DNA of 64,000 nt from Syntrophomonadaceae bacterium (GCA_028706315.1 JAQWBP010000001.1:113232-177231), one strand, 5' to 3'; positions 18,582 to 29,091 are shown, counted from the first letter of the stretch. The notes: a model not told the origin generated them from the sequence alone. Translations and numbers: made by a program.

Positions 18582-19697
18582 TTGGATCCTGAACTGCAAA
18601 AATATATGAAAACGCTAGCCAGACTGGCGATATTAGTACTAGCACTAGTAGCTATATATTTGCTTTTTATATACGTTTTTCCGATAGCAACAAAAGTCAT
18701 AACTAATTTATTTGTATGGCTTCTTCCCTTTGTACTTGCCATTATTATGGCAGTTATTGTTGAACCGATAGTCAATTGGTTTGAAACTCGCACAAAATTA
18801 AATAGAAGTCTTTCCGTAATCTTAAGCTTATTTTTAACTGTAGGTGGGTTTATATATCTCATATCAGTTATAATATCAAAGATTATTAACGAATTAGCAG
18901 GACTGTACCCGCAGGCAATGGCTCAATCCGACAACATAATTAGCATCATTATTGATGCAATTAGTAATTTTAAGTTATTCTATCTAAATTTAAATGTACC
19001 CCCTGATGTGCAAAAATCACTACAGGGTGATTTAGAGAAAAGCATAGAATTTCTACGTACTATATTCGATAATTCCATCAACTATCTGGTAACGATACTA
19101 AGTATGCTGCCTGATTTATTTATTTTCTTGCTTATAGCAACGGTGGCTACATTTTTTATTATAAAAGACCGAGCATTAATACGCAGGGCCGTTTTACAAA
19201 TATTACCTGTTAATGTACAAAGTAAAACTAGAGATGTAACGGGGCACTTATTTAAGGCATTAGTAGGTTTTATAAAAGCGTATAGTATACTAATAGCTAT
19301 AACCGCTATAATTACAGTTATCGCTATGATGATTTTAAAAGTTGATTATGTATTAACTATTGGTATAACAGTCGGATTACTTGATATATTGCCAATTCTA
19401 GGACCAGGGACATTTTTTATTCCCTGGATAATATGGAGTTTTATTACTGGAAAAACTGGATTTGCCATAAGCTTACTAGTAGTTTACATAATAATATCAG
19501 TTGTACGGCAGGCTCTTGAACCTAAAATTGTTGGCGATAATATTGGACTTCACCCCCTGGCTACCCTTATTTCTCTTTATGTTGGCTTACAGCTGGGAGG
19601 TTTTATAGGGATGATAATGGGTCCGGTTTCAATTGTTATATTCATGGCGATGTACAGAGCGGGTGTTTTTCAGGGAATAAATTGGGGGAAAAAGTAA
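18582..19697 (+). CDS. AI-2E family transporter (PerM/YdjX-like permease)
   Basis: A 371-residue membrane protein with about seven to eight hydrophobic segments, of the AI-2E transporter (UPF0118) family. The conserved C-terminal region DILPILGPGTFFIPW and RQALEPKIVGDNIGLHPLATLISLYVG is clear. Members export various small solutes or ions, so the substrate is not predictable. It interrupts the usual cdsA-dxr order. The start is TTG 18582 with GAGGT upstream; a short GGTATG/CATACC hairpin lies in the 65-nt spacer before it. Confidence 0.85.
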   Translation: MDPELQKYMKTLARLAILVLALVAIYLLFIYVFPIATKVITNLFVWLLPFVLAIIMAVIVEPIVNWFETRTKLNRSLSVILSLFLTVGGFIYLISVIISKIINELAGLYPQAMAQSDNIISIIIDAISNFKLFYLNLNVPPDVQKSLQGDLEKSIEFLRTIFDNSINYLVTILSMLPDLFIFLLIATVATFFIIKDRALIRRAVLQILPVNVQSKTRDVTGHLFKALVGFIKAYSILIAITAIITVIAMMILKVDYVLTIGITVGLLDILPILGPGTFFIPWIIWSFITGKTGFAISLLVVYIIISVVRQALEPKIVGDNIGLHPLATLISLYVGLQLGGFIGMIMGPVSIVIFMAMYRAGVFQGINWGKK

Positions 19698-20870
19698 ATG
19701 GCAGATAAGGATAAAACTAATATTGTAATACTTGGCTCTACAGGGTCGATTGGGCAACAAACCCTAGAGGTAATTGATAAACATCCAGACATTTTTAGAG
19801 TAGTCGGACTGGCTGCTCGGGATGAGATAAATATATTACGGGAACAAATCGAACACTACCATCCGTTGGCAGTGGCTATAACTGATCAAGATGCATATAA
19901 ACGCCTTAGTAGTACTACTAGGCCTGGAATGAAAATAATGCAGGGTTTAGAAGGCCTTTGTGAAATAGCCTCTTTACCGGAAGCGGATACTGTGTTAGTA
20001 GCTGTTAGCGGGGCAGTAGGAATTAAACCGACTCTGGCAGCGATAGCTGCCCAAAAACGTATAGCACTTGCTAATAAAGAAACACTTGTTGCTGCGGGTG
20101 ATATAGTAATGCAGCAGATTAAGCAAAATGGCGTTTCTTTAATTCCTGTTGACAGTGAGCATTCAGCAATATTTCAGTGTATTAATGGAGAAACTGAATA
20201 TCTCAAGAAAATTTGGCTGACGGCATCCGGAGGTCCTTTTAGAGAATTTTCCCTCAATGATCTCCAAAAGGTCACCGTTGATATGGCCCTTAAACATCCG
20301 AATTGGAAAATGGGCCCTAAGATTACTATTGATTCTGCGACCCTAATGAATAAAGGTTTAGAAGTTATTGAAGCTCATCATTTATTTAATGTTGACTATA
20401 ACCAGATAGAAGTTCTTGTTCAGAGAGAAAGTGTAATTCATTCAATGGTTGAACTGGTAGATGGTTCATTTTTGGCCCATCTGGGTGCTGCTGATATGAG
20501 AATTCCTATCCAATATGCCTTGACTTATCCAGGCAGGATGGAGTCTCCCGCACAAAGCCTTGATTTCTTCGGCCTGACTTCGATTCACTTTGAAAAACCG
20601 GATATGCAAAAGTTTCCGGCTCTTTCGCTAGCTTATTATGCGGGAAATACCGGGGGAACTATGCCAGCAGTTATGAACGCAGCTAATGAGGTTGCAGTAA
20701 ATAGCTTTATGCAGGGGAAAATCAGTTTTACCACGATAGCTAATATAGTAGAAAAAGTAATGGAAAAACATAATCTGATTAAGATTCCTGTTTTAGAAGA
20801 TATTTTTCAAGCAGATGAGTGGGCCAGACAGACGTGCAAACAGCTTATCGAAAAGGAGGCTAACAAGTAG
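19698..20870 (+). CDS. dxr: 1-deoxy-D-xylulose 5-phosphate reductoisomerase
   Basis: Dxr makes 2-C-methyl-D-erythritol 4-phosphate, the committed step of the MEP isoprenoid pathway. NADPH-binding motif ILGSTGSIGQQTLEVI is at residues about 10-25, LANKETLVAAG and PVDSEHSAIFQCI with the metal ligands follow, and the substrate flap lies near TASGGPFREF. The 390-residue length is standard. Its stop codon overlaps the rseP start (TAGTG). Confidence 0.98.
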   Translation: MADKDKTNIVILGSTGSIGQQTLEVIDKHPDIFRVVGLAARDEINILREQIEHYHPLAVAITDQDAYKRLSSTTRPGMKIMQGLEGLCEIASLPEADTVLVAVSGAVGIKPTLAAIAAQKRIALANKETLVAAGDIVMQQIKQNGVSLIPVDSEHSAIFQCINGETEYLKKIWLTASGGPFREFSLNDLQKVTVDMALKHPNWKMGPKITIDSATLMNKGLEVIEAHHLFNVDYNQIEVLVQRESVIHSMVELVDGSFLAHLGAADMRIPIQYALTYPGRMESPAQSLDFFGLTSIHFEKPDMQKFPALSLAYYAGNTGGTMPAVMNAANEVAVNSFMQGKISFTTIANIVEKVMEKHNLIKIPVLEDIFQADEWARQTCKQLIEKEANK

Positions 20871-21901
20871 TGTCAATTATTACTACCCTTATAATAATTG
20901 CTGTCCTTATCCTGGTACATGAATGGGGGCATTTTATTACCGCAAGACGCATAGGTATACCAGTTCATGAATTCAGTCTAGGTTTTGGCTACCGGCTGTT
21001 TCACATAAAGAAAAACGGAGTGGAATATTCTATACGCCTCATACCTCTAGGGGGGTATGTAAGAATGGCCGGCGAAGAACCAGGAGATATGGAGAATCCC
21101 GAGGGATTTAATAACCGAAAACCCTGGGAGAAAATGCTAGTTGCAGTTGCCGGTCCCTTCATGAATTTTGTCGCTGCATTAGTTATTTTTATTTATATTT
21201 TTTCTTTTATAGGCATTCCCATCGTTTCTAACGAAGCAGTAATTGGTAAGATAATTAAGGATAAACCTGCTGCTGCGGCTGGGTTAAAGGCTGATGATAA
21301 AATTTTAACGGTTAATGAAACCCCGGTAAAATCCTGGAATGAATTTACTGAACAGTTAGCCCAGAGTCAGGCAGGTCAGGTGCTGAATGTAAAAGTCAAT
21401 AGAAACGATCAGATTGTAAATCTTGATATTACCCCTGGAATTAGTAGCACTACTGGATTACCGGAAATAGGGGTGCTTAGTAAAATTGATTATGAAAAGC
21501 AAAATATTTTCACAGCCGTAAAAATTGGATTCCAGCGTACTTATGAACTAACTATGCTACTTTTCTCAGGGTTAGGATTATTATTTAGTGGTGGTGCCTC
21601 GGTTAATGAACTAGCTGGTCCGGTTGGAATTACCAAATTAGTTGGAGAAGCAGCTCAGGTAGGAAGTGTATTCCTTTTAAGCTTTACAGCCTTCTTAAGT
21701 ATTAACCTTGGTATTCTAAATCTTTTACCGATTCCAGCCCTGGATGGAAGCCGAATCGTTTTTGGACTAATTGAAGCTATTCGTAGGAAACCAATTGAAC
21801 CGGAAAGAGAAGGTTTTATCCACTGGATAGGATTTATGTTTCTCATGTTGCTTATTGTAATTGTAACTTACAATGATATCGTTAGATTAATTAAGGGATG
21901 A
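20870..21901 (+). CDS. rseP: Site-2 intramembrane zinc metalloprotease RseP/RasP
   Basis: RseP cleaves membrane-embedded substrates such as anti-sigma factors and signal peptides. The zinc site HEWGH is at residues 17-21 in the first transmembrane segment; one PDZ domain (about 115-195) and the second active-site motif LNLLPIPALDG follow, the latter carrying the aspartate ligand. 343 residues. GTG start overlaps the dxr stop codon, with AAAGGAGG upstream. Confidence 0.96.
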   Translation: MSIITTLIIIAVLILVHEWGHFITARRIGIPVHEFSLGFGYRLFHIKKNGVEYSIRLIPLGGYVRMAGEEPGDMENPEGFNNRKPWEKMLVAVAGPFMNFVAALVIFIYIFSFIGIPIVSNEAVIGKIIKDKPAAAAGLKADDKILTVNETPVKSWNEFTEQLAQSQAGQVLNVKVNRNDQIVNLDITPGISSTTGLPEIGVLSKIDYEKQNIFTAVKIGFQRTYELTMLLFSGLGLLFSGGASVNELAGPVGITKLVGEAAQVGSVFLLSFTAFLSINLGILNLLPIPALDGSRIVFGLIEAIRRKPIEPEREGFIHWIGFMFLMLLIVIVTYNDIVRLIKG

Positions 21902-21905
21902 TAGT

Positions 21906-22961
21906 ATGCAGAGGATTTCCAGGGTAATTAAAGTTGGCAATGTTAAAATTGGAGGAGGAAATCCAGTTGTTGTGCAATCAATGACGACAACTGACACCAG
22001 GAATATTAAAAAAACGGTCCAGCAAATTAAAAACCTTGAACAGGCTGGATGTGAAATAATACGGGTTGCTGTAGTTGATGAAGAAGCGGCTCAAGCTATT
22101 GCCGGTATTAAAAAAGAAATCAACATTCCGTTAATTGCGGATATTCATTTTGATCACCGACTGGCGATTAAAAGTGTCGAATCAGGTGCTGATGGACTGC
22201 GTATTAACCCGGGCAATATAGGTAATGCCGCTAAGGTAAGGGAAGTTGTTAAAGTTTGCCAGGAAAAAGGTGTACCAGTTAGAATTGGGGTTAATGCTGG
22301 TTCACTAGATAAAAAACTTATTAATAAATATAAAGGAATAACTGCAGAGGCGATGGTTGAAAGCGCACTAGATAATATCAAAATACTTGAGGATATGGAT
22401 TTTCAAGATATTAAAGTTTCTATGAAAGCATCTTCAGTCATGTTAAGCTTAAATGCGTATCGGCTTATTGCTAATCAAGTTGATTATCCACTCCACGTTG
22501 GGATAACCGAAGCAGGAACAAAAGACAGAGCTTTAATCAAGTCAGCGCTCGGTATTGGCATGCTGCTGGCTGAGAACATAGGTGATACTATACGGGTATC
22601 GTTAACCTCGGATCCGGTTGACGAAGTATGGGCTGCTTATGAAATATTACGTAATCTCGGTTTACGAGAGCGGGGTATTGAGTTAATATCGTGCCCGACT
22701 TGCGGACGTTGTGAAATTGATTTGATAAACACTGCAGAGACCGTGGACAGGCAGATCCGTTTCTTGCCTGATCCTTTAAAAGTTGCAGTTATGGGCTGCG
22801 TAGTCAACGGACCAGGAGAAGCAAGAGATGCTGACGTCGGTATAGCTGGAGGTCGTGGCTTTGGTCTGTTATTCAAGCATGGTGAGATCATTAAAAAAGT
22901 GCCGGAAGAAAAATTAGTCGAGGAACTTTTACAAGAAATAAATAAATTAACTGATAACTAA
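21906..22961 (+). CDS. ispG: (E)-4-hydroxy-3-methylbut-2-enyl-diphosphate synthase
   Basis: IspG is the [4Fe-4S] enzyme that converts MEcPP to HMBPP, the second-to-last MEP step. An N-terminal TIM barrel starts with the QSMTTTDTRN signature; the cluster-binding cysteines are in the C-terminal domain in SCPTCGRC and MGCVVNGPGEA. Length 351 residues. Together with dxr it puts two MEP enzymes in the same operon, as is common in Clostridia. Confidence 0.98.
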   Translation: MQRISRVIKVGNVKIGGGNPVVVQSMTTTDTRNIKKTVQQIKNLEQAGCEIIRVAVVDEEAAQAIAGIKKEINIPLIADIHFDHRLAIKSVESGADGLRINPGNIGNAAKVREVVKVCQEKGVPVRIGVNAGSLDKKLINKYKGITAEAMVESALDNIKILEDMDFQDIKVSMKASSVMLSLNAYRLIANQVDYPLHVGITEAGTKDRALIKSALGIGMLLAENIGDTIRVSLTSDPVDEVWAAYEILRNLGLRERGIELISCPTCGRCEIDLINTAETVDRQIRFLPDPLKVAVMGCVVNGPGEARDADVGIAGGRGFGLLFKHGEIIKKVPEEKLVEELLQEINKLTDN

Positions 22962-22975
22962 GGGGGTTCATAATT

Positions 22976-24682
22976 TTGAGGTCGTCAGAGTTATTTAATC
23001 CAACTTTGCGCGAAATTCCTAGTGAGGCTGAAATAATCAGTCACCAGCTCTTACTTCGGGCTGGTTTTATTCGTAAGACTAGTGGGGGAATATACAGCTA
23101 TCTTCCCCTGGGATATCGGGTAATTAAGAAAATAATGCAAATAGTCCGTGAAGAAATGGATCTGGCTGGCGGACAGGAAATATTAATGCCTATAATTCAA
23201 CCAGCGGAGCTATGGCAGAAATCAGGGCGGTGGGATGTATATGGTGATGAAATGTTCAGGCTCAATGATCGCCATAACCGTCATTTTGCACTGGGGCCAA
23301 CGCATGAAGAAATAATTACTGCGCTAGTAGATGGTGATGTACATTCATATCGTGATTTACCGCTCCTGTTATATCAGATACAGAATAAATACCGGGATGA
23401 AATACGGCCCCGTTTTGGCTTGATGCGGGGCAGAGAATTTATAATGAAGGACTTATATTCATTTGATATAGATGATGAAGGTCTTGATATTTCCTACCGG
23501 AAAATGTATGCAGCTTATCGGCGTATTTACGAAAGGCTTAATCTTAAATTTAGAGTAGTAGAAGCGGATAGTGGTGCTATTGGTGGAAATGAAAGCCATG
23601 AATTTATGGTACTAGCTGATACTGGTGAATCAGAAATTGTGTACTGTGCTCAGTGTGAATATGCGGCGAATGTAGAAAAAGCTGTTTGCAGTGTAGATGA
23701 AGAAATTCAAAATGATGCAGCTCTACTGCCTGTTGAAAAGGTTCATACTCCTGGACAGAAAACTATACAGGATATCGTAGATTATCTTAATATTCCTGCT
23801 GCAAACCAGATAAAAACTCTCCTTTATTTGGCTGATGATGAACTAATAGCTGCGTGTGTCCGGGGAGATAGAGAACTAAATGAAATAAAACTGAAAAACA
23901 TTCTTGGCTGTAATCAGTTATTCATGGCGGATGAAGATACAGTAAAGCGTAAATGTGCTGCAGGTTTTGGCTCTTTGGGGCCAGTAGGGTTAGATGTAAA
24001 AGTATATGCTGATTTAGAGATAGAGAAAATGCAGAATTTTGCCTGTGGTGCTAATGAGAACGATTATCACTATAAAAACGTTAATCTAGGGCGTGATTTT
24101 GTTCCAGAATCAATAGTAGATATCCGCAATGCAGTTGCAGGTGATAAATGTCCTCATTGTGAGGGAATTTTAAAAATAATTCGTGGTATTGAGGTAGGTC
24201 ACATCTTTAAACTGGGTGTTAAGTACTCTCAGGCCATGGGTGCTACCTTCCTGGACCAAAAGGGTATGGAAAAGCCAATGGTTATGGGATGTTATGGTAT
24301 AGGTATTTCTCGTACCATGGCAGCTGCAGTTGAACAGAATTATGATGAAAACGGTATAATCTGGCCGATTCCTATTGCTCCGTATCATGTAATTATCATA
24401 CCGGTTAATAGTAAGAAAGAAGATCAGATGGAAGCTGCGCGGTCTATATATGAAGAGTTAAATAAACAGGGGATAGAAACAATTATCGATGATCGTGATG
24501 AACGTGCCGGGGTAAAATTTAAAGATGCAGATTTGACTGGCATACCGGTAAAAATTACTATTGGTCCAAAAACGTTGCAGGAAAATAAGGTAGAAGTGAA
24601 GAAAAGATGGGAAAGCGAGATGCAATTAGTCCCGTTAGATTTAGTACTAGACGCAGTAAAGAATATATTAGGTAATGTATAA
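22976..24682 (+). CDS. proS: Prolyl-tRNA synthetase
   Basis: Bacterial-type class II ProRS of 568 residues. Motif 1 and the N-terminus (FNPTLREIPSEAEIISHQLLLRAGFIRKTSGGIYSYLPLG), motif 2 (RDEIRPRFGLMRGREFIMKDLYSF) and motif 3 (GCYGIGISRTMAA) are present, with the INS editing domain between motifs 2 and 3 that removes alanine. The anticodon-binding domain is at the C-terminus. TTG start 22976, with GGGGGTT upstream. Confidence 0.98.
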   Translation: MRSSELFNPTLREIPSEAEIISHQLLLRAGFIRKTSGGIYSYLPLGYRVIKKIMQIVREEMDLAGGQEILMPIIQPAELWQKSGRWDVYGDEMFRLNDRHNRHFALGPTHEEIITALVDGDVHSYRDLPLLLYQIQNKYRDEIRPRFGLMRGREFIMKDLYSFDIDDEGLDISYRKMYAAYRRIYERLNLKFRVVEADSGAIGGNESHEFMVLADTGESEIVYCAQCEYAANVEKAVCSVDEEIQNDAALLPVEKVHTPGQKTIQDIVDYLNIPAANQIKTLLYLADDELIAACVRGDRELNEIKLKNILGCNQLFMADEDTVKRKCAAGFGSLGPVGLDVKVYADLEIEKMQNFACGANENDYHYKNVNLGRDFVPESIVDIRNAVAGDKCPHCEGILKIIRGIEVGHIFKLGVKYSQAMGATFLDQKGMEKPMVMGCYGIGISRTMAAAVEQNYDENGIIWPIPIAPYHVIIIPVNSKKEDQMEAARSIYEELNKQGIETIIDDRDERAGVKFKDADLTGIPVKITIGPKTLQENKVEVKKRWESEMQLVPLDLVLDAVKNILGNV

Positions 24683-24741
24683 TATTTGCTCAATCTCTGG
24701 CTTGCAAATGAAGATACCAGGTTAAATATTTACTGGCGGAT

Positions 24742-25416
24742 GTGAATAACGGAATGCTTATTACTGAGATCATATTCAAACTAACACTGGCCTGCATCCT
24801 GGGTGGCCTGATAGGTCTGGAGCGAGAAAGCTTAAGCCGTCCTGCGGGTTTCCGCACCTATACTCTGGTTTGTGTTGGATCAACTCTGGCGATGATTGTT
24901 TCGCTGGATATGTATTTTCAATATTACCATACGGTAAATGCTGATCCTGGGCGAATTGCGGCTCAAGTTATCAGCGGTATTGGATTTCTTGGTGCGGGAA
25001 CAATTATGCGGGAAGGTGCTACTGTCCACGGTTTAACAACTGCGGCGGGACTTTGGGTTGTTGCCTGTATTGGTCTGGCCGTTGGTGCTGGGCTATATGT
25101 TCCTGCTATAGTAACTACAGTACTAATATTATTTATTCTGATCTACTTTGTAAAATTTGAGCAGAGGATTACCGGCTTGAGAGAATTTAAGGGTTTAGTA
25201 CTCGTTGTCGAAGACCGTCCTGGACAGGTAGGGATAATTGGTTCTATGATGGGGGATATGGGTATTTCCATAAAAAACATCCAGCTTACCAGTATGGAAA
25301 ATAACGATCTGGAAATTGAATTATTACTTCAGACGCCTGCCAGTGTAACTATTGGTGAAGTTATTGATGAACTGTCAACCGTAAAAGGGTTACGAAGTAT
25401 CGATAGATTAAACTAA
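24742..25416 (+). CDS. MgtC/SapB family membrane protein with C-terminal ACT-like domain
   Basis: About five hydrophobic segments with the MgtC signature GLIGLERESLSRPAGFRTYTLVCVGS and QVISGIGFLGAGTI. After residue 145 a soluble domain (VLVVEDRPGQVGIIGSMMGDMGISIKNIQL) looks like an ACT fold, as in MgtC-family proteins such as YhiD/SapB. MgtC-type proteins are linked to magnesium or envelope homeostasis, but the transport activity is debated. The start is uncertain: GTG 24742 or ATG 24754. It interrupts proS and polC. A shorter paralogue lies at 47.1 kb. Confidence 0.85.
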   Translation: MNNGMLITEIIFKLTLACILGGLIGLERESLSRPAGFRTYTLVCVGSTLAMIVSLDMYFQYYHTVNADPGRIAAQVISGIGFLGAGTIMREGATVHGLTTAAGLWVVACIGLAVGAGLYVPAIVTTVLILFILIYFVKFEQRITGLREFKGLVLVVEDRPGQVGIIGSMMGDMGISIKNIQLTSMENNDLEIELLLQTPASVTIGEVIDELSTVKGLRSIDRLN

Positions 25417-25440
25417 ACCCGGGGTCGGAGGGGTTTTAAA

Positions 25441-28400
25441 GTGAATAGAGATTTCTACACATTTCTCAGCAAGCTGATTGATCCAGTATGTGCCGGGGAA
25501 TGGATAAATACAAGCGTAGAAAAAGTAGAAGTGTATCCTGATAAAGGCTTATGGAGATTATATGTTGCATTATCCAAGCCTTTGTCACTTAATACTTTGG
25601 AAAAAACTGCAGAACAATTGCGGGATGCACTCCAATTTCCCGATAATCTTGAAATTATCCCGGTAACTTATAATGTAGCTCAAAATCTTAACTCAATTCT
25701 TGATTTACATAAGGATGATTTATCATCCTCTTTCTTTTCTGGTAAAAATGAGAAATTCAATGCATTCCAATGGCGTATAAACGAAGATCGGCTTGATTTA
25801 ATTACTGGCAGTGAAAAATCTTATAATTATATTATCGAAAATGAAATCTGTACCCATATCGCCAGCTGGTTCTGGGAAAAATATTGTCTGCGTGTTCTAG
25901 TTCGAGTCTTATGTAGTCAAGACAATGCAGCTGTACCAGTACAGGATGACTTTATCATCCAGGGTCCTGTTGAAGTCCTGGAGATAAGTGATAGCCCAAC
26001 TAATAATCCAACCAGCAGACCAAAAAGACGGACATCCCGCAAGGATAAAGAAGAAAATAAATCCCTGGCCAGTATGGAATCTATTAAGATTTCAGATGTC
26101 CAGGAAGGAATGCGGAATATTGTAGTTGAAGGGCACATTTGGAACCACGAAGTAACTGCTCTTAAAGGCGGACGCTACGTTGTGACTTATGCCTTAACCG
26201 ACAATACCGATACTATCCTTTTAAAAACATTTATCGATAAACTGGAAGATGACAAGATAAGTGTTGGTGATTGGGTTCGAATTAAGGGTAGCATACGTTA
26301 TGATAATTTCGTCAAGGAAATAGTACTTTTTATAGATTCTTTTCTTCATATAGAAAAGGTCGTAAGAAAAGACGATGCACAAGAAAAAAGAATTGAACTA
26401 CATGCTCATACGAAAATGAGTGCGTTAGATGGTTTGACCGAAATTGAGGAACTTGTAGCCCGTGCAGCTGAATGGGGTCATACTGCTATTGCTATAACTG
26501 ATCATGGGTGTGTACAAGCTTTTCCGATAGCTTATGCGGCATCGAAGAAGTATAATATCAAGATAATTTATGGTGTAGAAGGATATCTCATAGAAGACGA
26601 TAAAAAAGAGAAACCATATCACATAATATTATTAGCTCGCAACCTTACCGGCCTAAAGAACCTGTATCGCCTAATAAGCTCATCTTATCTTGATTACTTT
26701 TATCGCCATTCAAAGATGCCTCGTGCCCTAATAGAGAAATATCGCGAGGGACTTCTGATTGGCACTGCATGTGAAGCAGGCGAGCTATATAAAGCCATAC
26801 TCAGGGGGGCTGACGAAAAAGAATTAGAAACGATCATATCTTTTTATGATTATTTAGAGATTCAGCCTCTCGGTAATAATAACTTTCTGATTCGTAACGG
26901 CATAGTTGAATCAACCGAAAAGCTAGAGGAAATAAACAAGTTAATTGTCAAATTAGGCAAACAATACAATAAGCCGGTGGTGGCAACTGGTGATGTTCAT
27001 TTCCTTGAGCCTTATCATGACATATTTCGGGCTATTATCCAGACAGGCCAAGGTTATCAAGATGCAGAAAAAGTTCCGCTTTATTTTCGAACTACAATGG
27101 AAATGATGGATGAATTTACTTATCTGGGCAATAAAGATGCTAGGTGGGTAGTAATAGAATGTCCTCAGCAAATCTCAGAGCTTATTGAAAACATACAGCC
27201 CGTACCAGACGGTTTTTATCCTCCCAAAATTGATTCTGCTGAGGAAGAAATAATAGCACTGACCTGGGAAAAGGCACATGAGATATATGGAGAAAAGTTA
27301 CCGGCTATTGTAGAACAAAGAATAAACCGGGAACTTAATGCTATAACTAAACATGGCTTTAGTGTTTTATATTTAATTGCGCATAAATTAGTAAAAAAAT
27401 CTAATGAAGACGGCTATCTAGTTGGTTCCAGGGGTTCAGTAGGATCTTCGATAGTTGCATATTTTACTGGAATTACAGAAGTTAATGCCTTTAAAGCCCA
27501 CTATGTTTGCCCGGAATGTAAGTATAGTGATTTTTCTGATTTCCCTGGTATAGGTTGTGGGGCTGATTTAGAGGACAGCAATTGCCCTGTATGTGGAACC
27601 CCAATGCACAAGTATGGTTTTGATATTCCTTTCGAAACATTTCTTGGTTTTGAAGGGGACAAAGTACCTGATATTGATTTAAATTTTTCCGGAGATTATC
27701 AGCCCCGGGCGCATCATTATGTTGAAGAACTTTTCGGTAGTGAAAATGTTTTCCGTGCGGGCACAATTTCTACGGTGGCAGAAAAAACTGCTTTCGGCTT
27801 TGTCAAAAAATATGTCGAAGTAAATCAGTTGGATATAAAAAATTCAGAAATGGCCAGGCTGGCCCAGGGAATTACAGGAGTCAGGAGAACAACTGGTCAG
27901 CACCCGGGAGGAATGATAGTAGTACCGCATGACCATGATATTCTTGAATTTACTCCTTTGCAACATCCTGCTGATAATAAAGAATCAGGTATTATTACTA
28001 CTCATTTTGAGTACCATGCTATAGGTGACCAGCTCGTCAAACTAGATATCTTGGGGCATGACGATCCCACAGTAATAAAAGAATTAGAAGATCTAACCGG
28101 AGTAAAAGCGGCTACTATTAGTTTGAGTGATGAGAAAACTATGCAATTATTTTCCGGCGTTGAGCCGCTGAATGTAAATGAGGATGATATAGGCTCCAGC
28201 GTGGGTACCTTTGGTATTCCTGAGTTTGGGACCCGTTTTGTCAGACAGATGCTAGAGGTCACTAGGCCAACAACCTTTGTTGAACTGGTAAGAATAAGCG
28301 GGCTGTCACATGGAACAGATGTATGGCTTAATAACGCCCAGACTCTGATAGAAAACAAGACCGCAACTCTTAATGAAGTCATATGTACGCGTGATGATAT

Positions 28401-29091
28401 AATGATATATTTAATCGCGAAAGGTATGGACAAAAAACAGTCATTTAAAATCATGGAGAAGGTTCGCAAAGGTAAAGGTCTAAATAGTGAAGAAGTAAAG
28501 TTAATGGCAGATAACAACGTACCTGAATGGTATATTCAATCATGCCAGAAGATTAAATATATGTTTCCTAAAGCCCATGCTGTAGCTTATGTTACTATGG
28601 CATTTCGGATAGCTTACTTTAAAGTAAATTATCCCCGGGAATTCTATGCCAGTTTTTTCAGCATCAGGGCAGAAGACTTTGATGCCGAAACCATTTTACA
28701 AGGCTACCATGCTGTATTTAATAGGATAAAAGCGATAGATCAGATGGGCTATTCTGCTTCCCAGAAAGACAAAAAGCTGATTCCTATTTTGGAACTCGCC
28801 CAGGAAATGTATGCCCGCGGGTTAAAGTTTTATCCGGTGGATATATACAGGTCAGAAGCTAAAAAATTTCTAGTACGGGATGAAGGTATTTTGCTTCCTT
28901 TTTCGGCTTTACCGAATGTTGGGTTATCGGCAGCAGAAGGTATTGTAGAGGCGAGGGGTAACGGTGAATTTATTTCTGTTGAAGATTTTCAGCAAAGAAC
29001 TCACTTAAACAAAACAGCTATGGAAATGCTCAGACAGAATAAATGTTTTCATGGTATACCTGAAACAACCCAGATCAGCCTGTTTGGATAA
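25441..29091 (+). CDS. polC: DNA polymerase III alpha subunit PolC, lacking the exonuclease domain
   Basis: PolC is the replicative polymerase of low-GC Gram-positive bacteria. Visible in order: N-terminal domain, OB fold (residues about 215-315), the PHP domain starting with ELHAHTKMSALDGL (His321) and ITDHG, a four-cysteine zinc motif (CPECKYSDF...CPVCG), the catalytic aspartates 744 and 746 in VPDIDLNFSG, fingers and helix-hairpin-helix. At 1,216 residues it is about 200 shorter than usual. In Bacillus PolC a DnaQ-type 3'-5' exonuclease is inserted into the PHP domain after the equivalent of YGVEGYLIEDD; here that point (residues about 382-391) passes straight to KPYHIILLARNLTGLKNLYRL, so the exonuclease is absent. 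GTG start. Confidence 0.95.
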   Translation: MNRDFYTFLSKLIDPVCAGEWINTSVEKVEVYPDKGLWRLYVALSKPLSLNTLEKTAEQLRDALQFPDNLEIIPVTYNVAQNLNSILDLHKDDLSSSFFSGKNEKFNAFQWRINEDRLDLITGSEKSYNYIIENEICTHIASWFWEKYCLRVLVRVLCSQDNAAVPVQDDFIIQGPVEVLEISDSPTNNPTSRPKRRTSRKDKEENKSLASMESIKISDVQEGMRNIVVEGHIWNHEVTALKGGRYVVTYALTDNTDTILLKTFIDKLEDDKISVGDWVRIKGSIRYDNFVKEIVLFIDSFLHIEKVVRKDDAQEKRIELHAHTKMSALDGLTEIEELVARAAEWGHTAIAITDHGCVQAFPIAYAASKKYNIKIIYGVEGYLIEDDKKEKPYHIILLARNLTGLKNLYRLISSSYLDYFYRHSKMPRALIEKYREGLLIGTACEAGELYKAILRGADEKELETIISFYDYLEIQPLGNNNFLIRNGIVESTEKLEEINKLIVKLGKQYNKPVVATGDVHFLEPYHDIFRAIIQTGQGYQDAEKVPLYFRTTMEMMDEFTYLGNKDARWVVIECPQQISELIENIQPVPDGFYPPKIDSAEEEIIALTWEKAHEIYGEKLPAIVEQRINRELNAITKHGFSVLYLIAHKLVKKSNEDGYLVGSRGSVGSSIVAYFTGITEVNAFKAHYVCPECKYSDFSDFPGIGCGADLEDSNCPVCGTPMHKYGFDIPFETFLGFEGDKVPDIDLNFSGDYQPRAHHYVEELFGSENVFRAGTISTVAEKTAFGFVKKYVEVNQLDIKNSEMARLAQGITGVRRTTGQHPGGMIVVPHDHDILEFTPLQHPADNKESGIITTHFEYHAIGDQLVKLDILGHDDPTVIKELEDLTGVKAATISLSDEKTMQLFSGVEPLNVNEDDIGSSVGTFGIPEFGTRFVRQMLEVTRPTTFVELVRISGLSHGTDVWLNNAQTLIENKTATLNEVICTRDDIMIYLIAKGMDKKQSFKIMEKVRKGKGLNSEEVKLMADNNVPEWYIQSCQKIKYMFPKAHAVAYVTMAFRIAYFKVNYPREFYASFFSIRAEDFDAETILQGYHAVFNRIKAIDQMGYSASQKDKKLIPILELAQEMYARGLKFYPVDIYRSEAKKFLVRDEGILLPFSALPNVGLSAAEGIVEARGNGEFISVEDFQQRTHLNKTAMEMLRQNKCFHGIPETTQISLFG

